In this document: piece by piece, positions 34,084 through 42,954 of the stretch
Numbering within the stretch: position 1 is the first letter of the stretch
Layout of the letters: every line of letters begins with the position of its first letter
Assembly (NCBI GenBank): GCA_036502405.1
Contig: DASXYP010000084.1
Location: forward strand, 18,703 to 82,702
Length of the DNA stretch: 64,000 nucleotides
Reading direction: 5' to 3'
Origin: Chersky-806 sp036502405
Lineage (GTDB): Bacteria > Actinomycetota > Acidimicrobiia > IMCC26256 > JAENVU01
Position numbers and translations under genes: made by a program
Notes under the pieces: generated by a model
Seen by the model: the letters and a program-made list of their open reading frames with translations, nothing else
Database searches by the model: none
Told to the model about the DNA's origin: nothing

Positions 34084-34731
34084 TCAGCCGGTCTGGACGA
34101 TGCGGACGTGGGTGACGGCGCCGGTGCTGACCTGCTCGACGACCTCGTAGCCGACCGGGCCGCCGTCGAGGTGGTCGAAGAGGCGTTCGCCCCCGCCCGC
34201 GAGGATGGGCGCGATGACGATGTGGAGCTCGTCGACGAGCCGGGCGCGCAGGTACTGCTGCACGGTGGACGCACCACCGCCGACGCGCACGTCCTGACCG
34301 CCCGCTGCCTCGAAGGCCCGCTCGAGCGCGGCCTCGATGCCGTCGGGAACGAAGTGGAACGTCGTGCCGCCCTCCATCGGGATCGACGGGTGCGGGTCCT
34401 TCGTGAGCACGAAGACGGGGTGGTGGTAGGGCGGGTTCGGGCCCCACCAGCCGGTCCAGCCGTCCTCCCATTCGCCCAGGATCTGCCCGAACATGTTGCG
34501 GCCCATGATCGTGGCGCCGACGTTCACGTCACCCGCCAGGGCGAACAGGTTGTCGACGCCCTCGCTGCCGCCGTCGTCGCCCATCATCTCGCGACCGAAG
34601 CGGGTGGCGAACATCCACTCGTGCAGCAGCCGGGGTTCGATGTCACCGAACGGGCGCTCACGGGTCTGATCGACGCCGGATGCGTACCCGTCGACCGTGA
34701 TGCCGAAATTGTGGACGCGGAGCTTGGGCAT
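34084..34731 (-). CDS. dihydrofolate reductase/RibD C-terminal-like protein
   Basis: A 215-residue member of the RibD_C superfamily. LRVHNFGITVDGYASG at the N-terminus, NVGATIMGRNMFG, HPVFVLTKDPH and DVRVGGGASTVQQYLRARLVDELHIVIAPILAGGGERLF are all diagnostic. The glycine-rich stretch binds NADPH. Small stand-alone members like this are reductases of unknown substrate and often accompany ECF-sigma/DGPF loci. It lies 100 bases downstream of the ECF42 sigma gene on the same strand and may be cotranscribed. Confidence 0.87.
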   Translation of the reverse strand: MPKLRVHNFGITVDGYASGVDQTRERPFGDIEPRLLHEWMFATRFGREMMGDDGGSEGVDNLFALAGDVNVGATIMGRNMFGQILGEWEDGWTGWWGPNPPYHHPVFVLTKDPHPSIPMEGGTTFHFVPDGIEAALERAFEAAGGQDVRVGGGASTVQQYLRARLVDELHIVIAPILAGGGERLFDHLDGGPVGYEVVEQVSTGAVTHVRIVQTG

Positions 34732-34832
34732 GGGTCCTCCTCGGACGTCGATGATGATGGCGCGTCCCCGGGCGGGACTGCTGGAGACGTCGGTGCCGAC
34801 TCCGAGGATTCGACATCCCGAGCGAACGGTTC

Positions 34833-36062
34833 TCAGCGGTCGGCACGCACTGCTCCCAACCGGGCGGCCTGCGTCACCAGGTACCGCCGCTCGGGGAGGT
34901 TCGTGACGCCCGCCGCCGCGGCCCGGAACTCGGCGATGGCCGCCTCGGTCCGGCCGGCCTGCTCGAGCAGGTGGGCCCGGACCGCGTGGAGCCGGTGGTG
35001 GTCGCCGAGCCGGTCGTCGAGCCCGTCGAGCAGCTCGAGACCTGCGTCGGGTCCGTCGACCATGGCCACTGCGACCGCGCGGTTCAGCGTGACCATCGGG
35101 TTACCGGTCAGCCGCTCGAGCACCCCGTACAGCGGCACGATCTCCGACCAGCTCGTGTCCTCGTAGCGGGCCGCCTGGTCGTGCACGGCGGCGATCGCCG
35201 CCTGGAGCCGGTACTCGCCCGTCGCGCCGTCCTTGAGCGCGGCGGTCACGAGCCCGACGCCCTCCGCGATGAGGGCGCGGTCCCAGCGGCTGCGGTCCTG
35301 CTCCGCGAGCGGGACGAGCTCGCCGCCTGCACCCGTGCGCGCCGGGCGGCGAGCGTCGGTCAGGAGCATGAGCGCGAGCAGTCCCGTCACCTCCGGGTCG
35401 TCGGGCAGCGCGGCGTGCACGCCGCGCGCGAGCCGGATCGCCTCGTCGCTCAGGTCGGCGCGGGCGAGATCGGGGCCGCTGGTGCTCGCGTAGCCCTCGG
35501 TGAAGATCAGGTAGAGGACGTGGAGCACCGAACGCAGCCGGTCGGCACGCGCCTCGGGCGCCGGGAGCGCGAACCGCTCGCCCGACGCCTTGACCGTCGC
35601 CTTGGCCCGGCTGATCCGTTGGGCCATCGTCGCCTCGGGGACGAGGAACGCGGCCGCGATCTCGCGGGTGGTGAGCCCGCCCACCGCGCGCAGGGTGAGC
35701 GGGATCGCCGAGCCCGGTGTGAGCGCGGGATGGCAGCACATGAACACGAGGACCAGCGAGTCGTCCTGCCCGGCGCCCGGGTCCGGCGGCTCGGCCGACC
35801 ACGATGCCGCGAGGTCCTCGCGCCGGCGCCGGGCCTCGTCGGTCCGGTACTTCGCGACCATCCGCCGCGACGCGACCCGGATGAGCCAGGCGAGCGGCTG
35901 GTCCGGCTCCCCGTCGACCGGCCACTGGTCCGCGGCCGCGACCAGTGCCTCCTGCAGCGCGTCCTCTGCGTCGGCGAAGTCGCCGTAGCGGCGGGTGAGC
36001 GCGCCGAGGGCCTGCGGCGCGAGCGTGCGCAGCAGGCCCTCGGTGCTCGCGGGCGTCGTCAC
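34833..36062 (-). CDS. ECF42-type RNA polymerase sigma factor
   Basis: A 409-residue sigma factor, about twice the size of a normal ECF sigma. Region 2 is seen in YGDFADAEDALQEALVAAADQWP and WLIRVASRRMVAKYR; region 4 in GGLTTREIAAAFLVPEATMAQRISRAKATV. The C-terminal half (from about residue 190, with FTEGYASTSGPD and VTLNRAVAVAMVDGPDAGL) is the TPR-like extension of the ECF42 group. ECF42 sigmas have no anti-sigma factor and are usually linked to DGPF-domain proteins, as here. The GTG start overlaps the stop of the DGPF gene (GTGA). Confidence 0.92.
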   Translation of the reverse strand: MTTPASTEGLLRTLAPQALGALTRRYGDFADAEDALQEALVAAADQWPVDGEPDQPLAWLIRVASRRMVAKYRTDEARRRREDLAASWSAEPPDPGAGQDDSLVLVFMCCHPALTPGSAIPLTLRAVGGLTTREIAAAFLVPEATMAQRISRAKATVKASGERFALPAPEARADRLRSVLHVLYLIFTEGYASTSGPDLARADLSDEAIRLARGVHAALPDDPEVTGLLALMLLTDARRPARTGAGGELVPLAEQDRSRWDRALIAEGVGLVTAALKDGATGEYRLQAAIAAVHDQAARYEDTSWSEIVPLYGVLERLTGNPMVTLNRAVAVAMVDGPDAGLELLDGLDDRLGDHHRLHAVRAHLLEQAGRTEAAIAEFRAAAAGVTNLPERRYLVTQAARLGAVRADR

Positions 36063-36463
36063 ATCTGGGAGGCGTCGGGCGCACCCATCACCTGGCGCAC
36101 CTCGATCGCCTGGCGGATCGGCAGCCCGTCCTTCGCCGGCGCCGCCGACGCCCGGGCCGCGATCTCGATCGCCCGGTCCAGCGTGTCGACGTCGATCAGG
36201 CGGTAGCCGGCGAGGAGCTCCTTGGACTCGGGGTACGGGCCGTCGGTGACGACCGGCGCCCGCTTCCCGTCCGAGACGACGAACTTCGCCTGCTCCGGTC
36301 CGGCGAGGCCCTGCGCGTCCACGAGCTCGCCCGTCTTCACCAGCTCGGCGTTGAGGGTCTGCTGGAACTCGATGTGCGCCTGGATCTCCTCGGGCGTCCA
36401 CTGGTCCATCGGGGGGCACTCGGACTCGACCTCGCCGTAGTTCTGCAGCAGCATGAATCGCAT
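36059..36463 (-). CDS. DGPF-domain (YCII-related) protein
   Basis: A 134-residue protein with the YCII-like dimeric alpha/beta fold. RFMLLQNYGEVE starts it; VTDGPYPESKELLAGYRLIDVD is the DGPF signature, with P-Y in place of P-F, and the helix DTLDRAIEIAARAS follows. These proteins are the genomic partners and likely targets of ECF42 sigma factors, and their biochemical role is not settled. Four bases overlap the sigma gene downstream. A nested palindrome lies upstream at 36569-36620. Confidence 0.9.
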   Translation of the reverse strand: MRFMLLQNYGEVESECPPMDQWTPEEIQAHIEFQQTLNAELVKTGELVDAQGLAGPEQAKFVVSDGKRAPVVTDGPYPESKELLAGYRLIDVDTLDRAIEIAARASAAPAKDGLPIRQAIEVRQVMGAPDASQM

Positions 36464-36568
36464 CGCTTCATCCTTCCCGATCCGGCGCCCCGGTGGCGCC
36501 GCTCACCCGGATGTCGCGCCTGCCCCGCGCTTCTCGACGTCCCGCCGAGAAATTTCTCGTCCCGCCCT

Positions 36569-36620
36569 CGTTTCGGTGCAACTCGGACCCCCGCGAGGGG
36601 GCGTCACCCGCACCGAAACG
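36569..36620. repeat. Nested palindrome, copy 2 of TTTCGGTGC family
   Basis: CGTTTCGGTGC (36569-36579) and GCACCGAAACG (36610-36620) are perfect 11-base complements around an inner CCCCC-GCGA-GGGGG hairpin. Here the element lies in a divergent region between the DGPF gene and an SDR gene, which argues against a simple terminator. Confidence 0.65.
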
Positions 36621-36676
36621 TGCATGGGGACGGGTGGCGCTGGCATGAGGAAGGGGTCGGCGAGCATCCTGGGGCG

Positions 36677-37633
36677 ATGAGCTGGTCGCCGGACCCCGAC
36701 GCGCTCCGGGGCCGGGTCGCCGTCGTGGCCGGCGCCACCAGGGGTGCGGGGCGCGGCATCGCCGCCGCGTTGGGCGAGGCCGGCGCGACCGTCGTCTGCA
36801 CCGGTCGCACGACCCGGGCCGACGGGTCCAGGCACTCGGACTACGACCGCACCGAGACCATCGAGGAGACCGCGGAGCTGGTCACCGGGCTCGGCGGTAC
36901 CGGCGTCGCGGTCGCGGTCGACCACCTCGTGCCGGACCAGGTGCGGGACCTCGCCGACCGGATCCGCGCCGAGCACGGCCACCTCGACGTGCTCGTGAAC
37001 GACATCTGGGGTGGCGAGGTGCTCAAGGGTGGTCCGCCGCAGTGGAACACGCCGATCTGGGAGCTGGACCTCGACGACGGCCTGCGCATCCTGCGGCTCG
37101 CGATCGACACCCACCTGGTCACGTCGCGCTACCTCCTGCCGCTGATGGTCGACGCGCCCGGCGGCCTGGTCGTCGAGGTGACCGACGGGACGACGGCCTA
37201 CAACGCGTCGCACTACCGAATCTCGGTCTTCTACGACCTGGCCAAGGTCGCGGTGAACCGGCTCGCGTACTCCCAGGGCCACGAGCTCGCGGCAGTCGGC
37301 GGAACGGCTGTCGCGATCACGCCGGGCTGGCTCCGCTCCGAGATGATGCTCGAGGCCTTCGGCACGACCGAGGCGACCTGGCGTGACACCGTCGCCGGTG
37401 GGGGCGCGCCACCGGGCTTCGCGGTCTCGGAGTCGCCGCGCTACGTCGGGCGCGCGGTCACCGCGCTCGCGGTCGATCCCGACCGGGCGCGCTGGAACCA
37501 GCGGTCGGTCACGTCGGGCGACCTCGCCGACGCCTACGGGTTCACGGACATGGACGGCTCGCAGCCCCAGGTCTGGCGGTACATGGAAGCCGAGGACTCG
37601 GGCGCGGAACCCGACCCTGCGTCGTACCGGTAG
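36677..37633 (+). CDS. SDR family oxidoreductase
   Basis: A 318-residue short-chain dehydrogenase. VAVVAGATRGAGRGIAAALGEAG is the cofactor loop, TGRTTRADGSRHSDYDRTETIEET is a long insertion after strand 2 with an NADP-type Arg, and LVNDIWGGE replaces the usual N-N-A-G. The catalytic Tyr-Lys pair is in FYDLAKVAVNRLAYSQ. These features match the rhamnolipid/DHRS1-like SDR group. The ATG is preceded by a weak purine stretch. It converges on the amidohydrolase at 37634 with no gap. Substrate unknown. Confidence 0.87.
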   Translation: MSWSPDPDALRGRVAVVAGATRGAGRGIAAALGEAGATVVCTGRTTRADGSRHSDYDRTETIEETAELVTGLGGTGVAVAVDHLVPDQVRDLADRIRAEHGHLDVLVNDIWGGEVLKGGPPQWNTPIWELDLDDGLRILRLAIDTHLVTSRYLLPLMVDAPGGLVVEVTDGTTAYNASHYRISVFYDLAKVAVNRLAYSQGHELAAVGGTAVAITPGWLRSEMMLEAFGTTEATWRDTVAGGGAPPGFAVSESPRYVGRAVTALAVDPDRARWNQRSVTSGDLADAYGFTDMDGSQPQVWRYMEAEDSGAEPDPASYR

Positions 37634-38842
37634 CTACCGCGCGAGCGTGGCGCCCGCGGCGCCCATGAGGTCGAGGAAGTTGTCGCGGTAGAACGCGTCG
37701 CGGATCTGCTCGTCCGCGTCCCCGAGCGACGCCTCGAACCGCTCGACCGGACGGCGGCCGCCTTCGACGTGGGGGAAGTCGGACGAGAACAGGCACACCT
37801 CGGGGCCGGCCTGCTCGATGATCCAGCCGACGTCCTCGGTGGGGTACGGCGTGAACCGGACCTGGCGCCGCACGTACTCGCTCGGCCGCAGCGACAGGGC
37901 GCGCAGCCGTTCCTCGTGCTTCACGAACGCCTCGAACGCCGACTCCATCTGGCGCACCCAGGACGGCACCCAGATCGCCCCCTGCTCGATGACGCCGATG
38001 CGCAGCTCGGGGAACCGCTCCAGGACCCCGTCGAAGATCATCGTGGCGAGCGTCTGCGCGGGCGGGCCGGGGATGCCCATGTAGTCGACCGAGCGGAAGT
38101 TCTCCTCGCCACCGTGGAAGTCGGGCGGGATCGGGAGGCCGTTGCGGAAGTAGCTCGGGTCGATCAGCTCACCGGTGCCACCCACGTGGAAGACGATCGG
38201 GATCTCCGCTTCCTGCGCGCGCGCCCATACCGGGTCCAGCCCGAGGTGGCTCGGCGAGTGGCCCGGTGGGCAGCCCGACGCGACGAGCAGCGCGGCCGCA
38301 CCCATCGCGAGGGCCTCGTCGGTCATCGCCGCGGCCTCGTCGAAGTCGACCAGCGGGACGTAGCAGGTGGGCAGCAGGCGCAGGTCGTCGGCGCAGAACT
38401 CGACCATGCCGCGGTTGTGGGCGCGTGCGGTGCCGAGCGCGAGCTCGAGGTCGCCACCGTGCTCCCAGTCGTGGAGACGGCTGTTGTGGAACGTGTTGAA
38501 GACCAGCTGGCTCGAGAACCCGAGCAGGTCGAGCGCGCGCGAGCGGTCCTCGGGGACGAAGGCCCCGGTCGCGGCGAAGTTCTTCCGGGCCATGATCTCC
38601 TCGGCCTCGGTCGCGCGGTACTCGTCGGACGCGTGCTTGGCGCGCAGTCGGGAGAACGCCGCCTCGAGGTCGCGCAGCTGCTCCTCCGGGTCACCGGTCT
38701 GGCGCAGCTCGTTCCCGCCCGACAGCGAGAGCGTCGGGATCCGGTCCCGAAGACCCGGGTCGGCGTGGTCGCGCAGCCAGGTCGGGGTCTCCATGATGTG
38801 GGCGTCGGCGTCGTGCACCACCCGCCCGCTCACGTACGACAT
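37634..38842 (-). CDS. amidohydrolase 2 family metal-dependent hydrolase
   Basis: A 402-residue TIM-barrel amidohydrolase-related protein. VVHDADAHIMETPTWL carries the D-A-H metal motif. IPIVFHVGGTGEL has the central His, LRIGVIEQGAIWVPSWVRQME is the conserved helix, and CLFSSDFPHVEGG contains the D-F-P-H motif. ACMSD-like decarboxylases and hydrolases share this plan. GGAGGATGC directly precedes the ATG. It lies 123 bases downstream of a second, clearly paralogous gene, suggesting a two-gene degradation unit. Confidence 0.86.
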   Translation of the reverse strand: MSYVSGRVVHDADAHIMETPTWLRDHADPGLRDRIPTLSLSGGNELRQTGDPEEQLRDLEAAFSRLRAKHASDEYRATEAEEIMARKNFAATGAFVPEDRSRALDLLGFSSQLVFNTFHNSRLHDWEHGGDLELALGTARAHNRGMVEFCADDLRLLPTCYVPLVDFDEAAAMTDEALAMGAAALLVASGCPPGHSPSHLGLDPVWARAQEAEIPIVFHVGGTGELIDPSYFRNGLPIPPDFHGGEENFRSVDYMGIPGPPAQTLATMIFDGVLERFPELRIGVIEQGAIWVPSWVRQMESAFEAFVKHEERLRALSLRPSEYVRRQVRFTPYPTEDVGWIIEQAGPEVCLFSSDFPHVEGGRRPVERFEASLGDADEQIRDAFYRDNFLDLMGAAGATLAR

Positions 38843-38965
38843 GCATCCTCCCCCCGTCGACGTCGACGCGAGTCTCCCCCGTCCCCGCCCTGTCTGTTGC
38901 AGATTCGTCGCTCCGCGACGAGATCCGAACAATCGGCGGGAGAAGCGGGCGGGCGCGGTCGGCGC

Positions 38966-40201
38966 TCAGTCGTTGCGGACCGCTTTCAACAGGGCCTCGT
39001 TGGGCTCGTCGGGCAGCTGGTCGAGCGGCTGCGCGAGCTCGGCGACGGTCGGGCCCACCTTGGCCGCGATCGGCGCCAGCGCGTCGAGGTCGAAGTCGTA
39101 GAGCTCGGCCGCGCTCCCGGCGAGGATCTGCTGCAGCTCGGCCGGGTCGCTGTCGTGGAAGAGCTGGCGCAGGTGCTCTCGGGTGTACGGGTACGTCCCC
39201 TCGTCGTGCGGGTAGTCGCTCCCCCACATGAACCGGTCGAGCCCGATCGCGTAGCGCGCGGCGACATCGTCCGGTCCGGGCTGGCTCACCCCGACGTAGC
39301 AGGACTGCCGGAAGTACTCGGTCGCGGACTTCGGGAGGATGTGCTCCTCGGAGTAGCGCATCTCCCCGGTGCGACCGGTCTTCTGGATCTGCGCGAGCAG
39401 CCGGTCGAAGTGGCGCAGCATCGGCGGCAGCCAGGCGCATCCCATCTCGGTCATCACGAACTTGAGGTTCGGGAAGCGCTCGAACACCCCCGAGAAGAGG
39501 AGCTGCACGAACGGGCGCTGCGAGTAGAACGAGACCTCGGTGATGAACAGCAGCGCGGCCGCGGGGTACTTGCCGTAGTTCGGCAGCCCAGTGCCGCCGT
39601 GGCTGTTCACGGGGACCTCGAGCTCCTCGCACACCTTCCACAACGGGTCGTACACCGGGTCGTAGAGCGGCTTCACGTAGTCGATGTCGGGCGCGATGGC
39701 CGAGATCAGCACGCCGCCGCGCAGACCGTGCTCCTTGATCCAGTGCACATCTTCGATCGCGTCGTCGACGTCGTTGAGGAAGATCTGGCCGATGCCGGCC
39801 CGCCGCTCGGGGAACCGACCGCACCAGTCCGCCATCCACCGGTTGTGGGCGCGGATGCCGGCCAGGCGGTGCTCGTACTCGTCCGCGGTCGGCGGGCGGG
39901 CGAACAGGATGAAGCTGGGGAAGAACGGCGGCACGGTGTTCGGGAAGACCACCTCCGCGACGATCCCGTCGCTCTCCTCGTCGCCGATGCGGCGCTCGTC
40001 GTCCCAGTTGCGCACCCGGCCGCCGTCCTGGAGGTCCCGGAATGGGTTCCGGTACTTCTCGCGCCAGGCGTCGAAGTCGTCGAGGTACTTCTTCTCGAGG
40101 TACTCGCGGTACATCTCGTGGCTCGCGCCGGCGTGGCAGTCCGCCGAGATGATCGTGTAGCGGTCCTCGGAGCTCATCGTGGCACTCGTCATGGCCACCA
40201 C
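38966..40201 (-). CDS. amidohydrolase 2 family metal-dependent hydrolase
   Basis: A 411-residue paralogue of the neighbouring amidohydrolase. YTIISADCHAGASHEMYREYL has the D-C-H metal motif, VPVNSHGGTGLPNYGKYP the central His, LKFVMTEMGCAWLPPMLRHFD the conserved helix and MWGSDYPHDEGTYPY the D-Y-P-H motif. ATG 40201 is used, but in-frame ATGs eight residues in or fewer are possible. The substrate is unknown; the family covers decarboxylation and hydrolysis in aromatic and xenobiotic degradation. Confidence 0.86.
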   Translation of the reverse strand: MVAMTSATMSSEDRYTIISADCHAGASHEMYREYLEKKYLDDFDAWREKYRNPFRDLQDGGRVRNWDDERRIGDEESDGIVAEVVFPNTVPPFFPSFILFARPPTADEYEHRLAGIRAHNRWMADWCGRFPERRAGIGQIFLNDVDDAIEDVHWIKEHGLRGGVLISAIAPDIDYVKPLYDPVYDPLWKVCEELEVPVNSHGGTGLPNYGKYPAAALLFITEVSFYSQRPFVQLLFSGVFERFPNLKFVMTEMGCAWLPPMLRHFDRLLAQIQKTGRTGEMRYSEEHILPKSATEYFRQSCYVGVSQPGPDDVAARYAIGLDRFMWGSDYPHDEGTYPYTREHLRQLFHDSDPAELQQILAGSAAELYDFDLDALAPIAAKVGPTVAELAQPLDQLPDEPNEALLKAVRND

Positions 40202-40290
40202 TCTACGAGCCCGTCCGGCCGGGGCGCCCCTCCGCTCCGCCCCGGTGCCGGGGGCCGCGGCTCGGTGGGACGCCGTGCCAGGATGCCGTC

Positions 40291-41328
40291 ATGCGCCTGC
40301 GCCCGGTCGTCTTCGCCACGCTCGCCGCCCTCGCGCTCGCCGCCTGCAGCGGGAGCAGCGGCAACGACGCGGCGTCGACGACCACGACGGTGCCGGAGCC
40401 GGCCGCCGCCGTCGCGACGCGGTCGTCCGGGTGCGGAGCCACCACCCCGGTCGCGCCGGGCGAGGAGAAGGTGACGACGAGCTCCGGCGGCGCCTCACGC
40501 TGGTACTACCGCCACGTGCCGCCCACCTACGAGGCGACCACACCGATGCCCGTCGTCCTCGACCTGCACGGCTACGCCGAGGGCGCGGCCGTCCACAAGC
40601 AGATGTCCGCGCTGGGCCCGTTCGGCGACCCGCACGGGTTCGTCACCGTCACCCCCCAGGGCAGCGGCGACTCCGTCGCCCGCTGGGACACCGGGCTGCA
40701 GTCGGCGGACGTGAAGTTCATCGGTGACCTCCTCGACGAGGTCGAGCGCACGGTCTGCGTCGACCAGCACCGCGTCTTCGTCACCGGGCTGTCGAACGGC
40801 GCGTTCATGACCTCCGCCGTCGCGTGCAAGTACGCCGACCGGATCGCCGCGGCCGCGCCCGTCGCCGGCATCCGCGACATCCCCGGGTGCAAGCCCGCGC
40901 GTCCGGTTCCGGTCATCACGTTCCACGGCACCGCCGACCCCTACGTCGCGTACGACGGTGGGCTCGGCGAGAAGGCGGCCGACCTCCCCGCGGGCGACGG
41001 GTCGGGCAAGACGCTGGGGCAGATCGGCGCGGTGGACCCGAAGCAGAAGGGCCCGACGATCCCAGAGATCACCGCGGCGTGGGCGAAGCGCAACGGGTGC
41101 GGCACGAAGCCGACCTCGCGGACGGTCGCGGCCGACGTGACGCTGATCGCCTTCCCGTGCCCGAAGGACGCGGAGGTCGAGCTCTACCGCGTCACCGGCG
41201 GCGGGCACTCGTGGCCCGGCAGCCAGTTCTCGAAGGCGATCGCGTCCACGGTCGGCCCGACGACGTTCTCGATCTCCGCCGACGACCTGATCTGGAAGTT
41301 CTTCCAGCAACATCCCCTGCCGAGCTGA
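40291..41328 (+). CDS. secreted lipoprotein esterase, PHB depolymerase/LpqC family
   Basis: A 345-residue exported lipoprotein. The signal sequence RLRPVVFATLAALALAAC ends in a lipobox with the lipidated Cys at residue 19, followed by a Ser/Thr-rich linker. The esterase domain has PMPVVLDLHGYAEGA, VTPQGSGDSVARWDTG, VFVTGLSNGAFMTSAVAC with the nucleophile Ser in G-L-S-N-G, ITFHGTADPYVAYDGG and GGGHSWPGS with the catalytic His. The family includes polyhydroxybutyrate depolymerases and feruloyl/acetylxylan esterases. It ends 15 bases before a DHA2 exporter gene. Confidence 0.88.
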   Translation: MRLRPVVFATLAALALAACSGSSGNDAASTTTTVPEPAAAVATRSSGCGATTPVAPGEEKVTTSSGGASRWYYRHVPPTYEATTPMPVVLDLHGYAEGAAVHKQMSALGPFGDPHGFVTVTPQGSGDSVARWDTGLQSADVKFIGDLLDEVERTVCVDQHRVFVTGLSNGAFMTSAVACKYADRIAAAAPVAGIRDIPGCKPARPVPVITFHGTADPYVAYDGGLGEKAADLPAGDGSGKTLGQIGAVDPKQKGPTIPEITAAWAKRNGCGTKPTSRTVAADVTLIAFPCPKDAEVELYRVTGGGHSWPGSQFSKAIASTVGPTTFSISADDLIWKFFQQHPLPS

Positions 41329-41343
41329 CGTCCGAGGTCCATC

Positions 41344-42831
41344 GTGGCGGAGCGCAACCTGCGGATGAAGACCAGCGCAGGACGCTGGGTGCTGCTCGCG
41401 ACCGTCCTCGGCTCCGGGCTCGCCATGCTGGACTCGACGGTCGTCAACATCGCGCTCCCGACGATCGGGCGTGACTTCGACGCCGGGCTCTCGAGCCTGC
41501 AGTGGGTGGTCAACGCCTACACGCTGACGCTGGCCGGCTTCCTGCTCCTCGGCGGCGCGCTCGGCGACCGCTTCGGGCGCCGGCGCGCGTTCCTCACCGG
41601 GGTGGTGTGGTTCGCGGGCGCGTCGCTCTTCTGCGCGGTCGCGCCGAACACCGAGGTGCTGATCGGCGCCCGTGCGCTGCAGGGCCTCGGCGCGGCACTG
41701 CTGACCCCGGGCAGCCTGGCGATCCTCGAGGCCAGCTTCGTGCCCGACGACCGCGCCGCGGCGATCGGCGCGTGGTCGGGCCTGGGCGGGATCATGACCG
41801 CGATCGGGCCGTTCATCGGCGGCTGGCTCGTGGAGTCCGCGTCGTGGCGATGGATCTTCGTGATCAACCTGCCGTTCGCCGCAGTCGTGCTGTGGGCGGG
41901 GATCCGCCACGTCCCCGAGTCGAAGAACGACCACGCGCCGCCGGGCCTCGACGTCCTCGGCGCGGTGCTCACGATCCTCGGCCTCGCGGGTGTGATCGCC
42001 GGTCTCACCAGCGGCCCGGAGCAGGGTTGGACATCACCCGAGGTGCTGATCCCGCTGCTCGGCGGGCTCGCCGCGCTCGCCGCGTTCCTGGTCGTCGAGC
42101 AGCGCAGCCCCCACCCGCTCGTTCCACTCGGCCTCTTCAAGTCGACGCAGTTCAGCGCCGCGAACCTGGTGACGTTCGTCGTCTACGCCGCGCTCTCAGG
42201 CGCGTTCTTCCTCCTACCGATCCAGCTGCAGACGGTCGTCGACTTCTCGCCGATCGCCTCCGGGGCCGCACTGCTCCCGGTCACGGTCGTGATGCTGCTC
42301 GGCTCCGCTCGTGCCGGACGACTCGCCACCCGCATCGGACCTCGCATCCCGATGAGCTTGGGACCGATCATCGCGGGCTTCGGTCTCATGTTGCTGACCC
42401 GCGTCGGCGCGGGGAGCACCTACTGGGTCGACGTCTTCCCGGGGATCATCGTCTTCGCGTGCGGCCTCACCTTGACGGTCGCACCACTCACCGCGACCGT
42501 GCTCGGGGCCGCGCCGGACGAGTTCGCCGGTGTCGCGTCGGCGGTCAACAACGACGTCGCCCGCACCGCCGGGCTCATCGCGATCGCCGTGCTCCCTCCG
42601 CTCGCCGGCATCAGCAACGCGGACTTCGGCAACGCCACCGACTTCTCGGACGGGTTCCACAACGCGATGATGATCGCGGGCACCGTCCTGATCGTCGGCG
42701 GGTTGCTCGCGTGGGCCACGATCCGCCGCCCGATGCAAGCCGACGACGAAAAACGTGGGAAGCCGATCCCGACGTCGTACTGCGCGCTCGACGCGCCGCC
42801 CCTGCGCCACGATGCCGCCGAACGCGTCTAG
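41344..42831 (+). CDS. MFS transporter, DHA2 (EmrB/QacA) family
   Basis: A 495-residue transporter with 14 predicted helices. LDSTVVNIALPTIGRDF in helix 1, GDRFGRRRAFLTGVVWF (motif A), ARALQGLGAALLTPGSLAIL (motif B) and GLGGIMTAIGPFIGGWLVES (motif C) define a proton-coupled drug exporter of the DHA2 group. The last 25 residues are hydrophilic. The GTG start has GAGGTCC upstream. It might export a toxic compound related to the preceding esterase, but no regulator is adjacent. Confidence 0.9.
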   Translation: MAERNLRMKTSAGRWVLLATVLGSGLAMLDSTVVNIALPTIGRDFDAGLSSLQWVVNAYTLTLAGFLLLGGALGDRFGRRRAFLTGVVWFAGASLFCAVAPNTEVLIGARALQGLGAALLTPGSLAILEASFVPDDRAAAIGAWSGLGGIMTAIGPFIGGWLVESASWRWIFVINLPFAAVVLWAGIRHVPESKNDHAPPGLDVLGAVLTILGLAGVIAGLTSGPEQGWTSPEVLIPLLGGLAALAAFLVVEQRSPHPLVPLGLFKSTQFSAANLVTFVVYAALSGAFFLLPIQLQTVVDFSPIASGAALLPVTVVMLLGSARAGRLATRIGPRIPMSLGPIIAGFGLMLLTRVGAGSTYWVDVFPGIIVFACGLTLTVAPLTATVLGAAPDEFAGVASAVNNDVARTAGLIAIAVLPPLAGISNADFGNATDFSDGFHNAMMIAGTVLIVGGLLAWATIRRPMQADDEKRGKPIPTSYCALDAPPLRHDAAERV

Positions 42832-42954
42832 GAGGACCCGCGGCGTGGAATGAACCCGCGGCGGGCGGCTGAGCGGCCGCGTCGACGCCCGCGCAACCGG
42901 CGCTCGGTGCCGATGTCACGGCTCGACCCGCACGAACCCCGGGCCGCTCCGGAA

